A DNA stretch of 34,786 bases from a virus. The notes under the pieces were generated by a model. It had not been told where the DNA came from and ran no database searches. It saw only the letters and a list, made by a program, of their open reading frames with translations. This document shows, one piece after another, positions 1 through 6,259 of the stretch. The stretch's first letter is position 1. Every line of letters begins with the position of its first letter. The stretch is from the IMG/VR virus record IMGVR_UViG_3300045135_000875, positions 1-34,786 of that record. One strand, given 5' to 3'. A program made the translations under genes and the position numbers.

Positions 1-2
1 TT

Positions 3-395
3 GTAGCTGAGCTAGACAAACATGGTTTGAACACAGAAAAAATATGGAAACAAATTTTAAAAGACGGTGGTTCGATACAAGGTATCAAAGCATTAGACAA
101 AATTACTATCGGAGAACACGATATTCCGATAAAGGAAGTATACAAAACTTTCAAAGAAATTAATCAACTAGAGTTAGTTAATCAAGCTGGTATCAGACAG
201 CAATATATAGATCAGTCTGTAAGTTTGAATTTAGCTTTTCCTTCACAAGCAGATCCTAAATGGATTAATAAAGTACATTTAGAAGCTTGGAAGAAAGGTA
301 TTAAAACTCTATATTACATGAGAACAGAGTCTGTATTAAGAGGTGATATTGCGTCTCAAGCTATGGACCCAAATTGTTTAAGTTGCGATGGGTAA
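3..395 (+). CDS. nrdA: Ribonucleoside-diphosphate reductase large (alpha) subunit, C-terminal part (5' end outside window)
   Basis: The reading frame is open from the left edge (codons from base 3), so this is the 3' end of a longer gene; the TTG at 27 is not a real start. The visible 130 residues match the C-terminus of class I ribonucleotide reductase alpha: the IDQSVSLNL segment, the WKKGIKTLYYMRT segment with the paired tyrosines of the radical-transfer path (Tyr730/731 in E. coli), and a terminal CLSC pair, which in this family is reduced by thioredoxin or glutaredoxin and re-reduces the active site. The enzyme makes deoxyribonucleotides for phage DNA synthesis in the cytoplasm. Its last 8 bases overlap the next gene. 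The beta subunit is not in the window. Identification is firm; class Ia versus other class I subtypes cannot be decided from this fragment. Confidence 0.93.
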   Translation, partial: VAELDKHGLNTEKIWKQILKDGGSIQGIKALDKITIGEHDIPIKEVYKTFKEINQLELVNQAGIRQQYIDQSVSLNLAFPSQADPKWINKVHLEAWKKGIKTLYYMRTESVLRGDIASQAMDPNCLSCDG

Positions 396-1215
396 ATATA
401 CAATAAAAGACATATTAGATCCAGTCGATCCTAAGAGGTTCTGGCTGCATTACTGGGGTAAAAAACATTTAGTTATTAGAAGAAATATATTTAAAACTTT
501 ATTTAAATGGAACGACTTTACTAATGTATTAAATGGTTATCCTAGAAATTTAAATCACTTACAAATACTAGATTACGATGGTAAAGGTACTAAGTGGTGT
601 TTAGATAAAGTAAAAAGAGGTAAATTAAAATTACCTATGTTAAAGAAGAAAGAAATACTAGACTTATGGAAGTCTGGTAAAACATTTGTTCTTTCAATGG
701 CAGAATATACTAAACAAGACTTCGTTGAAATATGCGATGAGTTTGAAAGATATTTTGAAAGAGGTCAAGTTAATATATATTGTTCAAGTAAAAAAGATGC
801 TGTTGGTTTTCCAGCGCATTGTGATAGTACAGAAAACTTTTTATTTCACACAGAAGGTAAAGTTAAATGGACTATATATGATAACTCTGCACCTGAAAGA
901 AAACCTGGAAAAGTTATTGATGAGTTTGTTTTGGAAGCTGGAGATTTATTGTACATACCACAGTACAGATACCATAAAGCCGAATCACTTACGCCTAGAA
1001 TATCTATAAGTATTCACTTTCCGAACAAACGAAATCAATCATTGAAAAAGTTTCAGATAACTAAAAAAGGTGCAAAAAGAGATGGTTGGTATGATTGGAC
1101 GCCTGAAGATCTATACTATAATAAAAAAGGTCATAGTACTAGAGATGTACCTAGAAAATTTAGGATGGGTGGAACAAAATGGAAGCAAACTTATTTTAAT
1201 AATTTAAAAAAATGA
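388..1215 (+). CDS. JmjC/cupin-type Fe(II)/2-oxoglutarate-dependent oxygenase
   Basis: A 275-residue protein with a JmjC-like cupin core. The metal triad is visible: H144 and D146 in the FPAHCDS motif and H196 in LLYIPQYRYHKAE, separated by the usual beta-strands (KVKWTIYD; LEAGDLLYIP). These are the ligands expected of Fe(II)/2-oxoglutarate oxygenases of the cupin_4/JmjC group, which hydroxylate protein side chains or small molecules. The substrate cannot be read from the sequence. The start overlaps nrdA by 8 bases and the stop overlaps the next gene by ATGA, so it is translationally coupled to both. It may act on a host protein, or on a sugar or lipid in the glycan pathway encoded downstream. 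The C-terminal 70 residues are basic and aromatic and not recognised. Confidence 0.75.
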   Translation: MGKYTIKDILDPVDPKRFWLHYWGKKHLVIRRNIFKTLFKWNDFTNVLNGYPRNLNHLQILDYDGKGTKWCLDKVKRGKLKLPMLKKKEILDLWKSGKTFVLSMAEYTKQDFVEICDEFERYFERGQVNIYCSSKKDAVGFPAHCDSTENFLFHTEGKVKWTIYDNSAPERKPGKVIDEFVLEAGDLLYIPQYRYHKAESLTPRISISIHFPNKRNQSLKKFQITKKGAKRDGWYDWTPEDLYYNKKGHSTRDVPRKFRMGGTKWKQTYFNNLKK

Positions 1216-1412
1216 ACAGAGTAGCAATAGTAGAAGCTCCATACAATATTAGGAACTCAAGGTTGATGGCTAATTTAAATAACGCGTTTTGCGCTAAATG
1301 GGCTATTGACAACGTAAAAAAGATAGAGGATATTGAAACAAAAGATTATGATTGCTTAGTATTGTTTGGTGATAGAAAAAAATTACAAAAGATAGTAAAT
1401 GAAAGCAGGTAA
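1212..1412 (+). CDS. Small hypothetical protein (66 aa)
   Basis: A 66-residue protein that starts in an ATGA overlap with the oxygenase gene and ends 14 bases inside the following cupin gene; this tight packing is the main evidence that it is real. It begins with a hydrophobic strand (RVAIVEAP) and has a second strand-like segment (DYDCLVLFGD), suggesting a small Rossmann-type alpha/beta fold or the remnant of the N-terminal half of a glycosyltransferase or nucleotide-binding enzyme. I recognise no family. Its place between an oxygenase and a cupin ahead of the KDO genes suggests a part in the same pathway, but this is inference only. Confidence 0.6.
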   Translation: MNRVAIVEAPYNIRNSRLMANLNNAFCAKWAIDNVKKIEDIETKDYDCLVLFGDRKKLQKIVNESR

Positions 1413-1743
1413 GATATGGGGTAAAACAGAAATGATCCATAAAAATGGCGTCATGGAGTTTCACCGAATAGAATTTAATAAAGGATTTAAATGCTCTGAA
1501 CACGAGCATAGATTTAAATGGAACGGATTTTTTGTAGAGTCCGGTAAAATGCTTGTCAGAGTATGGCAAGAAGATCAGGGTCTTGTTGATGAAACAATAC
1601 TTGAAGCAGGTGATTTTACTATGGTAAAACCTGGTAAAATACATCAGTTTGAAGGTATTGAAGATGGTGTTGCTTTTGAATTATATTGGGCTGAGTTTAA
1701 TCACGATGATATAATTAGAAGAACATCTGGTACTAAGATATGA
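1399..1743 (+). CDS. Small cupin-domain protein
   Basis: A 114-residue single-domain cupin. Motif 1 contains CSEHEH with H35 and H37 followed by a glycine turn near G49 (ESGKMLVRVW), and motif 2 is EAGDF..VKPGKIHQFE with H82. These residues form the usual metal site of small cupins, including sugar isomerases, epimerases and carbohydrate-sensing domains. The C-terminal DDIIRRTSG is like tails of cupins encoded beside nucleotide-sugar genes. It overlaps the preceding small gene by 14 bases and the following cytidylyltransferase gene by ATGA. A role in handling a sugar or sugar phosphate in the KDO pathway is plausible; the reaction is unknown. Confidence 0.72.
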   Translation: MKAGKIWGKTEMIHKNGVMEFHRIEFNKGFKCSEHEHRFKWNGFFVESGKMLVRVWQEDQGLVDETILEAGDFTMVKPGKIHQFEGIEDGVAFELYWAEFNHDDIIRRTSGTKI

Positions 1744-2378
1744 AAAACATAGCAGTAGTTATACCAGCAAGACTTAATAGTACTAGAATCAAACACAAAA
1801 TGTTGATGAAGTTCGATGATGAACCTTTGATACGTCTTGTGTTTGATAAAGTACGTATGATGGGCTTTGATACATTTGTAGCAACAGATAGCAAACGTAT
1901 AGCTAAACTGTTTCCTATTAAGTGGTGTATACAAACGGGTAAAGCTGACAATGGTACACATAGGTTGTCTAAGCGAGTTGTATTAGATTTAGTAAGTAGT
2001 TATGATTATATATTAAATATACAAGGTGATATGCTTGATATAAATCTAGATACAATGAAACCTATAATAAAAGCATTGAATAAAAAAGATGTAGTCTGTT
2101 TAACCGCTTACACAAGAGGTGCTAAATCAGATGATGTTAAAGTTATACATCAAAATGGTAAAGCAATGTGGTTTACAAGATCTGATATAGGTTACGGTGA
2201 TAGACACTTAGGTATATATGCTTATAAACCTTATTTGTTAAAAGCATATAGAGTTATGAAAGATAAATATAAATCAGAAAATCTAGAGCAAAACAGAATA
2301 CTAGGTTTATACGATGTTGATGTAGTTGAAACTACATATGATGGTATAGAAGTTAACACTTATAATGATATAAAATGA
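1740..2378 (+). CDS. kdsB: 3-deoxy-manno-octulosonate cytidylyltransferase-like protein (CMP-KDO synthetase)
   Basis: A 212-residue nucleotidyltransferase of the KdsB/NeuA family, which couples CTP and a ulosonic acid to give the CMP-sugar donor. Visible motifs: PARLNSTRIKHKML (residues 9-22, CTP-binding loop), VATDSKRI (47-54), GTHRL (72-76), LNIQGD (92-97, with the metal-binding Asp97), RHLGIYAYK near 159, NLEQNRIL, and a C-terminal NTYNDI that aligns with the family DTPEDL. KdsB fits better than NeuA because RHLGIYAY and LEQ-R are KdsB signatures and kdsA lies two genes on. Oddities: it is shorter than typical KdsB (about 245-250 aa), QGDEP reads QGDML, and the C-terminal metal Asp appears to be Asn206, so substrate or metal use may be altered. 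It overlaps both neighbours by ATGA. Confidence 0.85.
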   Translation: MKNIAVVIPARLNSTRIKHKMLMKFDDEPLIRLVFDKVRMMGFDTFVATDSKRIAKLFPIKWCIQTGKADNGTHRLSKRVVLDLVSSYDYILNIQGDMLDINLDTMKPIIKALNKKDVVCLTAYTRGAKSDDVKVIHQNGKAMWFTRSDIGYGDRHLGIYAYKPYLLKAYRVMKDKYKSENLEQNRILGLYDVDVVETTYDGIEVNTYNDIK

Positions 2379-3004
2379 AATACGCAGAAAAATACAAAGC
2401 GATACACGAAGGCGCTGAATACAAAATACTAGATCCTAAAACAGGTAAGTTTAGAGTAAAAAAAGGTAACTATGGTAATGGTGCGGGTTTTAAAACTGTA
2501 TTAAAACCTCTTAAAAAGTTTATTGATGAACATCCTGGTGCTATGGTATTAGATTACGGTTGTGGATCTGGTCAAGTTTGGGATCATAAGGTAGCTATTT
2601 ACAATGGTGAAAAATATACTAAACCAGGTAAACGTGTTCCTGATAAATATGACGCTATGACAATGACACAATATCTTGGCGAAAACTTACAAGGTTTTTA
2701 TAGATACGATCCTTTTCACCCTAAATATTACATGAGACCACCAGCTATTAAGTTTGATTTGACAATTGTTAATGATGTTATAGAGCATGTGCCACTAGAA
2801 GAAATACCAGCACTGCTAAGAGATGTAGCTGATTTAACTTGCACTTGTGGCGCAATACTAATGTCTATACCTAAAAGTCCTTCGTATGCACATTTTATGG
2901 ACGGTGAAAACATGCACTGTACATTAATGCCTCAAAGCGACTGGAAAAAATTATTAAGAAAATACATACCAAAACATAAACTAATAATAAACTTTACACC
3001 ATGA
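2375..3004 (+). CDS. SAM-dependent methyltransferase (class I)
   Basis: A 209-residue class I methyltransferase. The SAM-binding motif I is VLDYGCGSGQ (Asp60 to Gly66) and the post-motif strand is FDLTIVNDVIEHVP (residues 127-140), the typical motif of small-molecule methyltransferases, followed by a helix and a strand (GAILMSIPKSP). The segment between (KPGKRVPDKYDAMT, FYRYDPFHPKYY) is like phage-encoded members that I cannot name further. The gene sits between kdsB and kdsA with ATGA overlaps on both sides, so the most economical idea is methylation of a sugar or glycan made by this operon. Methylation of another small molecule or a protein is possible. Confidence 0.8.
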   Translation: MKYAEKYKAIHEGAEYKILDPKTGKFRVKKGNYGNGAGFKTVLKPLKKFIDEHPGAMVLDYGCGSGQVWDHKVAIYNGEKYTKPGKRVPDKYDAMTMTQYLGENLQGFYRYDPFHPKYYMRPPAIKFDLTIVNDVIEHVPLEEIPALLRDVADLTCTCGAILMSIPKSPSYAHFMDGENMHCTLMPQSDWKKLLRKYIPKHKLIINFTP

Positions 3005-3753
3005 AAAAACCAATATTAATAGCTGGACCGTGTAGCTTAGAAGGTAGAATACAAGCACATGAAATATCTAGCAAATGTTCAGAACTAGCAGATAAGTATG
3101 GCTTTGATTATTATTTTAAAGCATCATTTGACAAGGCTAATAGAACATCTGTAAACTCTAAACGAGGTATTGGTATAGATAAAGCAATAGATATATTTGC
3201 TGAATTAAAAGAACTAGATGGTTGTAAGATCACAACTGATATACATGAACCATGGCAGGCAGATAGGTTAGCTGACGTTGTAGATATTATACAAATACCA
3301 GCTTATTTATGTAGACAAACAGATTTATTAGTTGCTGCGGGTCACACATTTAAAACTGTTAATATTAAAAAAGGACAGTTTATAAATGGTAGCAATATGG
3401 TACACGCTGTTAATAAAGTTAAAAGTACAGGTAATAATAATATTATGCTAACTGAAAGAGGCAGTATGTTTGGTATGGGTGATCTTGTTGTAGATTTTAG
3501 ACAGATCGTAGATATGAAAGAATTAGACGTGCCAGTTATAATAGACTGTACGCACTCAACACAAAGACCTAATTCAGGTAGCACAACAGCTGGTCAACCA
3601 CGCTATGCTATACACATTGCAAAAGCTGCAAAAGCAGTTGGCGTTGATGGTTACTTTTTTGAAGTACACGAAAACCCTAGCGCTGCATGGAGTGACGGGT
3701 CTAATATGATTAAGTTAGATAAATTTGAAGAAATATTAAAACAATTAGTATGA
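3001..3753 (+). CDS. kdsA: 3-deoxy-D-manno-octulosonate 8-phosphate synthase (KDO-8-P synthase), metal-dependent class
   Basis: A 250-residue full-length KdsA (TIM barrel), which condenses phosphoenolpyruvate and arabinose 5-phosphate to KDO-8-phosphate, the first committed step of KDO synthesis in the cytoplasm. Motifs: IAGPCSLEG (residues 7-15), KASFDKANR (40-48), ITTDIHEPWQA (77-87), IQIPAYLCRQTDLL (97-110), VNIKKGQF (120-127), LTERG (150-154), IDCTHSTQ (181-188), FFEVHENP (219-226) and WSDGSN (230-235). Cys11, His185, Glu221 and Asp232 match the four metal ligands of the metal-dependent (Aquifex-type) class (Cys11, His185, Glu222, Asp233); the metal-independent E. coli type has Asn in place of the Cys. 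The PEP and A5P motifs are intact, so the enzyme should be active. ATGA overlaps join it to both neighbours. Confidence 0.95.
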   Translation: MKKPILIAGPCSLEGRIQAHEISSKCSELADKYGFDYYFKASFDKANRTSVNSKRGIGIDKAIDIFAELKELDGCKITTDIHEPWQADRLADVVDIIQIPAYLCRQTDLLVAAGHTFKTVNIKKGQFINGSNMVHAVNKVKSTGNNNIMLTERGSMFGMGDLVVDFRQIVDMKELDVPVIIDCTHSTQRPNSGSTTAGQPRYAIHIAKAAKAVGVDGYFFEVHENPSAAWSDGSNMIKLDKFEEILKQLV

Positions 3754-4400
3754 GAGTATTTATAGGGCATGATAGCAGATACCCAGACGCTACTAAAGCA
3801 TGCTACAATTCGATTAAAGCATATAATAAAAATATTAAAGTAATACCTTTATATAAACAAAAGCTAATAGACAAAGGTATATATGGTAGAAAAGATATAC
3901 AAGGTGAATCAACAGAGTTTTCATTTACTAGATTTTATGTGCCACTTATGTCTGCGTACAAAGGTGTATCTATGTTTTGTGATAACGACTTTATATTTAG
4001 AGATGATGTTGCTAAAATTTTTAAACAACTAAACGATAACGATTTAGTAGCTTGTGTTAAGCATGAGTATTATAAATCAAAAGCAACTAAAATGGATGGT
4101 GTTGTAAACAAAGCGTATCCAAGAAAAAACTGGAGTTCATTAATGGTCTTTAATAATGAAAAGTTAAAAGAAGTTTTAACAAAAGAATATTTAGATAAAG
4201 CAAGTGCTGCCGATCTACATCAATTAGCTTGGGCTGAAAATAAAATAAGTGAGGTTGATAAAATATGGAATCATTTAGTTGGAGAGCAAAATGGTGCTAG
4301 CAACGCTAAAGGTATACACTTTACAAATGGTGGACCTTGGTTTGAAGAATATAAAGACTGTCAATTTGCAGATGAATGGAGAAAGATATTAGGGAAATAG
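3750..4400 (+). CDS. Glycosyltransferase, GT8-like (GT-A fold)
   Basis: A 216-residue protein with a GT-A architecture: an N-terminal strand with IGHDSR (residues 5-10), a Tyr/Lys-rich region, then STEFSFTRFYVPL (54-66) leading to MFCDNDFIF, where Asp78 and Asp80 form a DxD metal/nucleotide-sugar motif. NWSSLMVFNN and a late H..NGGPWFEEY segment resemble family 8-like phage and bacterial glycosyltransferases. It should transfer a hexose from a nucleotide sugar; donor and acceptor are unknown. It follows kdsA with an ATGA overlap and overlaps the next glycosyltransferase gene by 25 bases, so the two transferases are made together and probably act on the same glycan. Confidence 0.78.
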   Translation: MRVFIGHDSRYPDATKACYNSIKAYNKNIKVIPLYKQKLIDKGIYGRKDIQGESTEFSFTRFYVPLMSAYKGVSMFCDNDFIFRDDVAKIFKQLNDNDLVACVKHEYYKSKATKMDGVVNKAYPRKNWSSLMVFNNEKLKEVLTKEYLDKASAADLHQLAWAENKISEVDKIWNHLVGEQNGASNAKGIHFTNGGPWFEEYKDCQFADEWRKILGK

Positions 4401-5218
4401 TAAAAGATAAATCAGTTATATTTGTTGGTAATTCTGTAGAGATAATGAAGCATGAAAATGCTAAGTTTATAGAAAGCCACGATATAGTTGTTAAGTTTGG
4501 TAGAGCGCTAGAAGCTACACCGTTACAAGAAAAATCACTAAGTAACAGGGTTGACGTGTGGGTTACTGGTCAATTTAGATCTCATGCGTTTAGAAAAATG
4601 AAAGATCATTTTAAACCTGGTGGTAAGTTTGAAAATACACATATATTATTAAATAGATCAAGAGGTAACTTTCATTTAAAAGAGTTTGTTATTGAAAAAC
4701 ACATGTGTCCTCATTTAATAAAATATGGTTATCAAGAAATGTATAGTGATAAAGAAATCATTGATACTATGAAAGTTTTTGATAAAGATATTATAGGTAC
4801 TGATCTTAGACCATCAAGTGGTTTTTTAACTATACTATGGTTTATAGAAAAAGTTAAAACATATAAAAGCTTGTCATTAATAGGCTTTGACTTCTTTACA
4901 AAATCAACACCAGCTAAAAGAGTTGGTTATAATAAAAAATCTAAAAAATCAAATGTTAGCGCACACGATCCGCATAGCTGGCATTTACCTATATATTTAA
5001 GACCAGCAAGCGCTCATGATACTTATCTCGAAGAACAATTTGTTTCTTGGTTAACAAGAACAAATCAAGTTACTTGGCATATATTAAGTGATTTAAAAAA
5101 GAGAAGTATTAAGTATACAGGCTGGGCAAAGAACTTGCCAATGATAATAACAGCCTCTAATCAAAGAACGAAATATTACAAATCCAGAGTGCAGCCAACT
5201 CAGCCAAAATCTCAATAA
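4376..5218 (+). CDS. GT29-like glycosyltransferase (sialyltransferase fold), probable CMP-ulosonic acid transferase
   Basis: A 280-residue protein with the sialyl-motif arrangement of glycosyltransferase family 29. The L-motif region is VIFVGNS (residues 14-20) followed by SHDIVVKFGRA (34-44); the S-motif region is LRPSSGFLTILWFI (144-157) followed by LSLIGFDFF (166-174); and H214-D-T-Y-L-E219 fits the HX4E very-small motif that includes the catalytic histidine. Family 29 enzymes use CMP-activated sialic acids, and plant members are linked to KDO addition to pectin. The same operon encodes enzymes that should produce CMP-KDO, so KDO or a relative is the natural donor candidate. The start (ATG at 4376) lies within the preceding gene. 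Its last 62 bases are antisense to a small gene on the other strand. Donor identity is inference. Confidence 0.8.
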   Translation: MEKDIREIVKDKSVIFVGNSVEIMKHENAKFIESHDIVVKFGRALEATPLQEKSLSNRVDVWVTGQFRSHAFRKMKDHFKPGGKFENTHILLNRSRGNFHLKEFVIEKHMCPHLIKYGYQEMYSDKEIIDTMKVFDKDIIGTDLRPSSGFLTILWFIEKVKTYKSLSLIGFDFFTKSTPAKRVGYNKKSKKSNVSAHDPHSWHLPIYLRPASAHDTYLEEQFVSWLTRTNQVTWHILSDLKKRSIKYTGWAKNLPMIITASNQRTKYYKSRVQPTQPKSQ

Positions 5219-5294
5219 GTAATATAACTAGTATAGTAATAATATACTCCCACCAGTCGTACTTTCCATTATTATTAAAATCTAAGAATCTCAT
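5157..5294 (-). CDS. Small single-pass membrane protein (45 aa)
   Basis: A 45-codon frame starting with an ATG that overlaps the stop of the upstream gene as ATGA (5291-5294) and ending at TAG (5157-5159). It encodes a short polar N-terminus (MRFLDFNNNGKYDWW) and then a hydrophobic stretch of about 23 residues (YIITILVILLIEILAELAALW). The ATGA coupling and the coherent membrane helix argue that it is a real last gene of the leftward operon. Its 3' end runs 62 bases into the 3' end of the convergent glycosyltransferase gene. Small membrane proteins near a lysis module can be holin-like or lysis modulators, but nothing specific can be assigned. Confidence 0.6.
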   Translation of the reverse strand: MRFLDFNNNGKYDWWEYIITILVILLIEILAELAALWICNISFFD

Positions 5295-5545
5295 TTAGCG
5301 CCACATGGTTTGCCATTGGCAATGTTAACCCATTTTTCTTTTTGGAACCAGTCGCGCAACGTAGCTCCTTTTTTTCTAGCGCCTTTTACATTAGACTTAC
5401 TAGATCTTTTGTATTTACCTTGAGCTGCAGCAGTACGTTTAGCACGTATTACTTTTTGCCTTTCAGCTTTGCTCATGCTTTTATACTTTTTGTATGGTAA
5501 ACAAACTTTCTTTGTTCCACCACCTTTTATTTTACTTTTTGGCAT
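5291..5545 (-). CDS. Small basic phage protein with C-terminal WVN-GKPCG motif
   Basis: An 84-residue, strongly Lys/Arg-rich protein. The ATG at 5545 (MPKSKIKGGG) is preferred over an in-frame ATG 7 codons upstream because it gives a 14-base overlap with the preceding gene, matching the style of this operon. It contains a KKYKSMSKAERQKV helix and ends with RDWFQKEKWVNIANGKPCG, a motif that I associate with a family of unknown function seen in marine phages and giant algal viruses (DUF5872-like; recalled, not searched). One Cys lies near the N-terminus and one in the GKPCG tail. A nucleic-acid-binding role would suit its charge, but this is not shown. Confidence 0.72.
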   Translation of the reverse strand: MPKSKIKGGGTKKVCLPYKKYKSMSKAERQKVIRAKRTAAAQGKYKRSSKSNVKGARKKGATLRDWFQKEKWVNIANGKPCGAK

Positions 5546-5654
5546 TTTTAGGTTTTTTATGACCACATCCTTTTTTCATAAGTGCTTTGTGTTTTTTAAC
5601 ACTACTCACATCATGGACAGATCCGTCCTTACAATACATTTTATGCTTTTTCAT
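5532..5654 (-). CDS. Tiny Lys/His/Cys-rich protein (40 aa)
   Basis: A 40-codon frame from ATG at 5654 to TAA at 5532-5534. It overlaps the upstream metallopeptidase-like gene by 14 bases and the downstream basic-protein gene by 14 bases, filling what would otherwise be a gap in a gapless operon. The product begins MKKHKMYCKDGSVHDV and later has LMKKGCGHKKPK, so two Cys and several His alternate with lysines and could bind a metal ion. No family is recognised. It is likely a member of the same group of tiny basic proteins as its neighbours. Confidence 0.55.
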   Translation of the reverse strand: MKKHKMYCKDGSVHDVSSVKKHKALMKKGCGHKKPKNAKK

Positions 5655-6027
5655 TTTTTGCTTTTTTATTTGCATCTTTCTCCCAAGGCAAACCTCTACT
5701 TTTTGTATTTATATAATCAGTAGCGATCTTTAATGATTTACCTCCTGGATTAGATTTCCATTTATAATATAAACTATTAAACTGTAATTGTGGCTCGTGA
5801 TCGTTACCAGCCAAACTCATTTGTAATTTATGACCTTTTTCATGCTTTATAGTTTCTTGCATTTGTTTAGGTTTTAAATTTTTATTTACAAATATAGTTT
5901 TATTCTCATCAATATAACCCCAATGTTTTTTACTAGGCATATCAACAAGTTTAATAACATTATCTAGTTTATTAGAACTTGGATGCAAGCTTAACAACTG
6001 ATGAAACGGTTTCATCTTAAATGCCAT
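5641..6027 (-). CDS. Small HExxH putative zinc metallopeptidase-like protein
   Basis: A 128-residue protein whose centre holds ETIKHEKGHKLQM with His62-Glu63-x-x-His66, the zincin HExxH motif, preceded by strands (HWGYIDENKTIFVNKNL) that resemble the edge strand of minimal metallopeptidases. A third ligand is not obvious; candidates are the His or Glu of GNDHEPQ about ten residues later. The start at 6027 overlaps the upstream stop as TAATG. A second ATG five codons in is possible. The C-terminus is Lys/Ala-rich. No signal peptide is seen, so it would act in the cytoplasm or after lysis. It may process a virion or host protein, or be a degenerate member without activity. Confidence 0.65.
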   Translation of the reverse strand: MAFKMKPFHQLLSLHPSSNKLDNVIKLVDMPSKKHWGYIDENKTIFVNKNLKPKQMQETIKHEKGHKLQMSLAGNDHEPQLQFNSLYYKWKSNPGGKSLKIATDYINTKSRGLPWEKDANKKAKNEKA

Positions 6028-6131
6028 TATTTTCTTTTTTTAATTTTTTTACAACTACCCGGTGAAAACGGTTTCTTGCCTTTAACAGGCGCATAACCTG
6101 GCCAACATCTGCCTTTTTTACTTTTTGCCAC
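6027..6131 (-). CDS. Tiny basic protein with CWPGYxPVKGKKPFSxGSC motif (34 aa)
   Basis: A 35-codon frame ending at TAA (6027-6029), sharing one base with the ATG of the next gene. The product contains KKGRCWPGYAPVKGKKPFS followed by PGSCKK, a two-Cys motif I recall from many marine phage and giant-virus small proteins. No ATG is available; the likeliest start is GTG at 6131 (reads as MAKSKKGRC), which overlaps the upstream gene by 14 bases, the same overlap length as elsewhere in the operon. A GTG at position 6152 is an alternative. The function is unknown; the two Cys and high charge suggest a small metal- or nucleic-acid-binding fold. Confidence 0.6.
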   Translation of the reverse strand: MAKSKKGRCWPGYAPVKGKKPFSPGSCKKIKKRK

Positions 6132-6258
6132 CTTTACCCATTTTACCTGGTCCACCTTTTTTAGTACATCTTACACCCCATCCTGAAGCATAAGCGCTAG
6201 GCCATACCTTAAATTTTCTTTTTGCTGCAGCTTTACATGCTGGACTAATTTTTCCCAT
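6118..6258 (-). CDS. Tiny basic protein with WPSAYASGWGVRC motif (46 aa)
   Basis: The start at 6258 (MGKISPACKAAAKRKF) is chosen over an ATG 14 codons upstream because it leaves one base between it and the preceding stop (TAA-T-ATG), and homologues I recall begin near this point. The 46-residue product has KRKFKVWPSAYASGWG followed by VRCTKKGG and a Gly/Lys tail. The FxVxPSAYAxxxGVxC pattern is a recurring one in small phage proteins of unknown function. Two cysteines flank the motif. The gene overlaps the next one by 14 bases. Confidence 0.7.
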   Translation of the reverse strand: MGKISPACKAAAKRKFKVWPSAYASGWGVRCTKKGGPGKMGKGGKK

Positions 6259-6259
6259 A

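Noticed and set aside
66-84. GGTTCGATAC sequence resembling a tRNA T-arm
   Set aside because: No acceptor stem or anticodon arm pairs with it, and it lies in the nrdA coding frame.
27-395. TTG at 27 as the start of a 122-aa gene
   Set aside because: The frame is open to the window edge and the protein is plainly the end of a ribonucleotide reductase.
686-1009. 107-aa frame inside the oxygenase gene
   Set aside because: It lies in another frame of a gene with a clear metal triad, and its product is low-complexity Lys/Ile/Leu.
5230-5248. AGTATA / TATACT hairpin between the convergent operons as a terminator
   Set aside because: The 6-bp stem is all but one pair A-T, has no T-run on either side and lies in the 45-aa frame.
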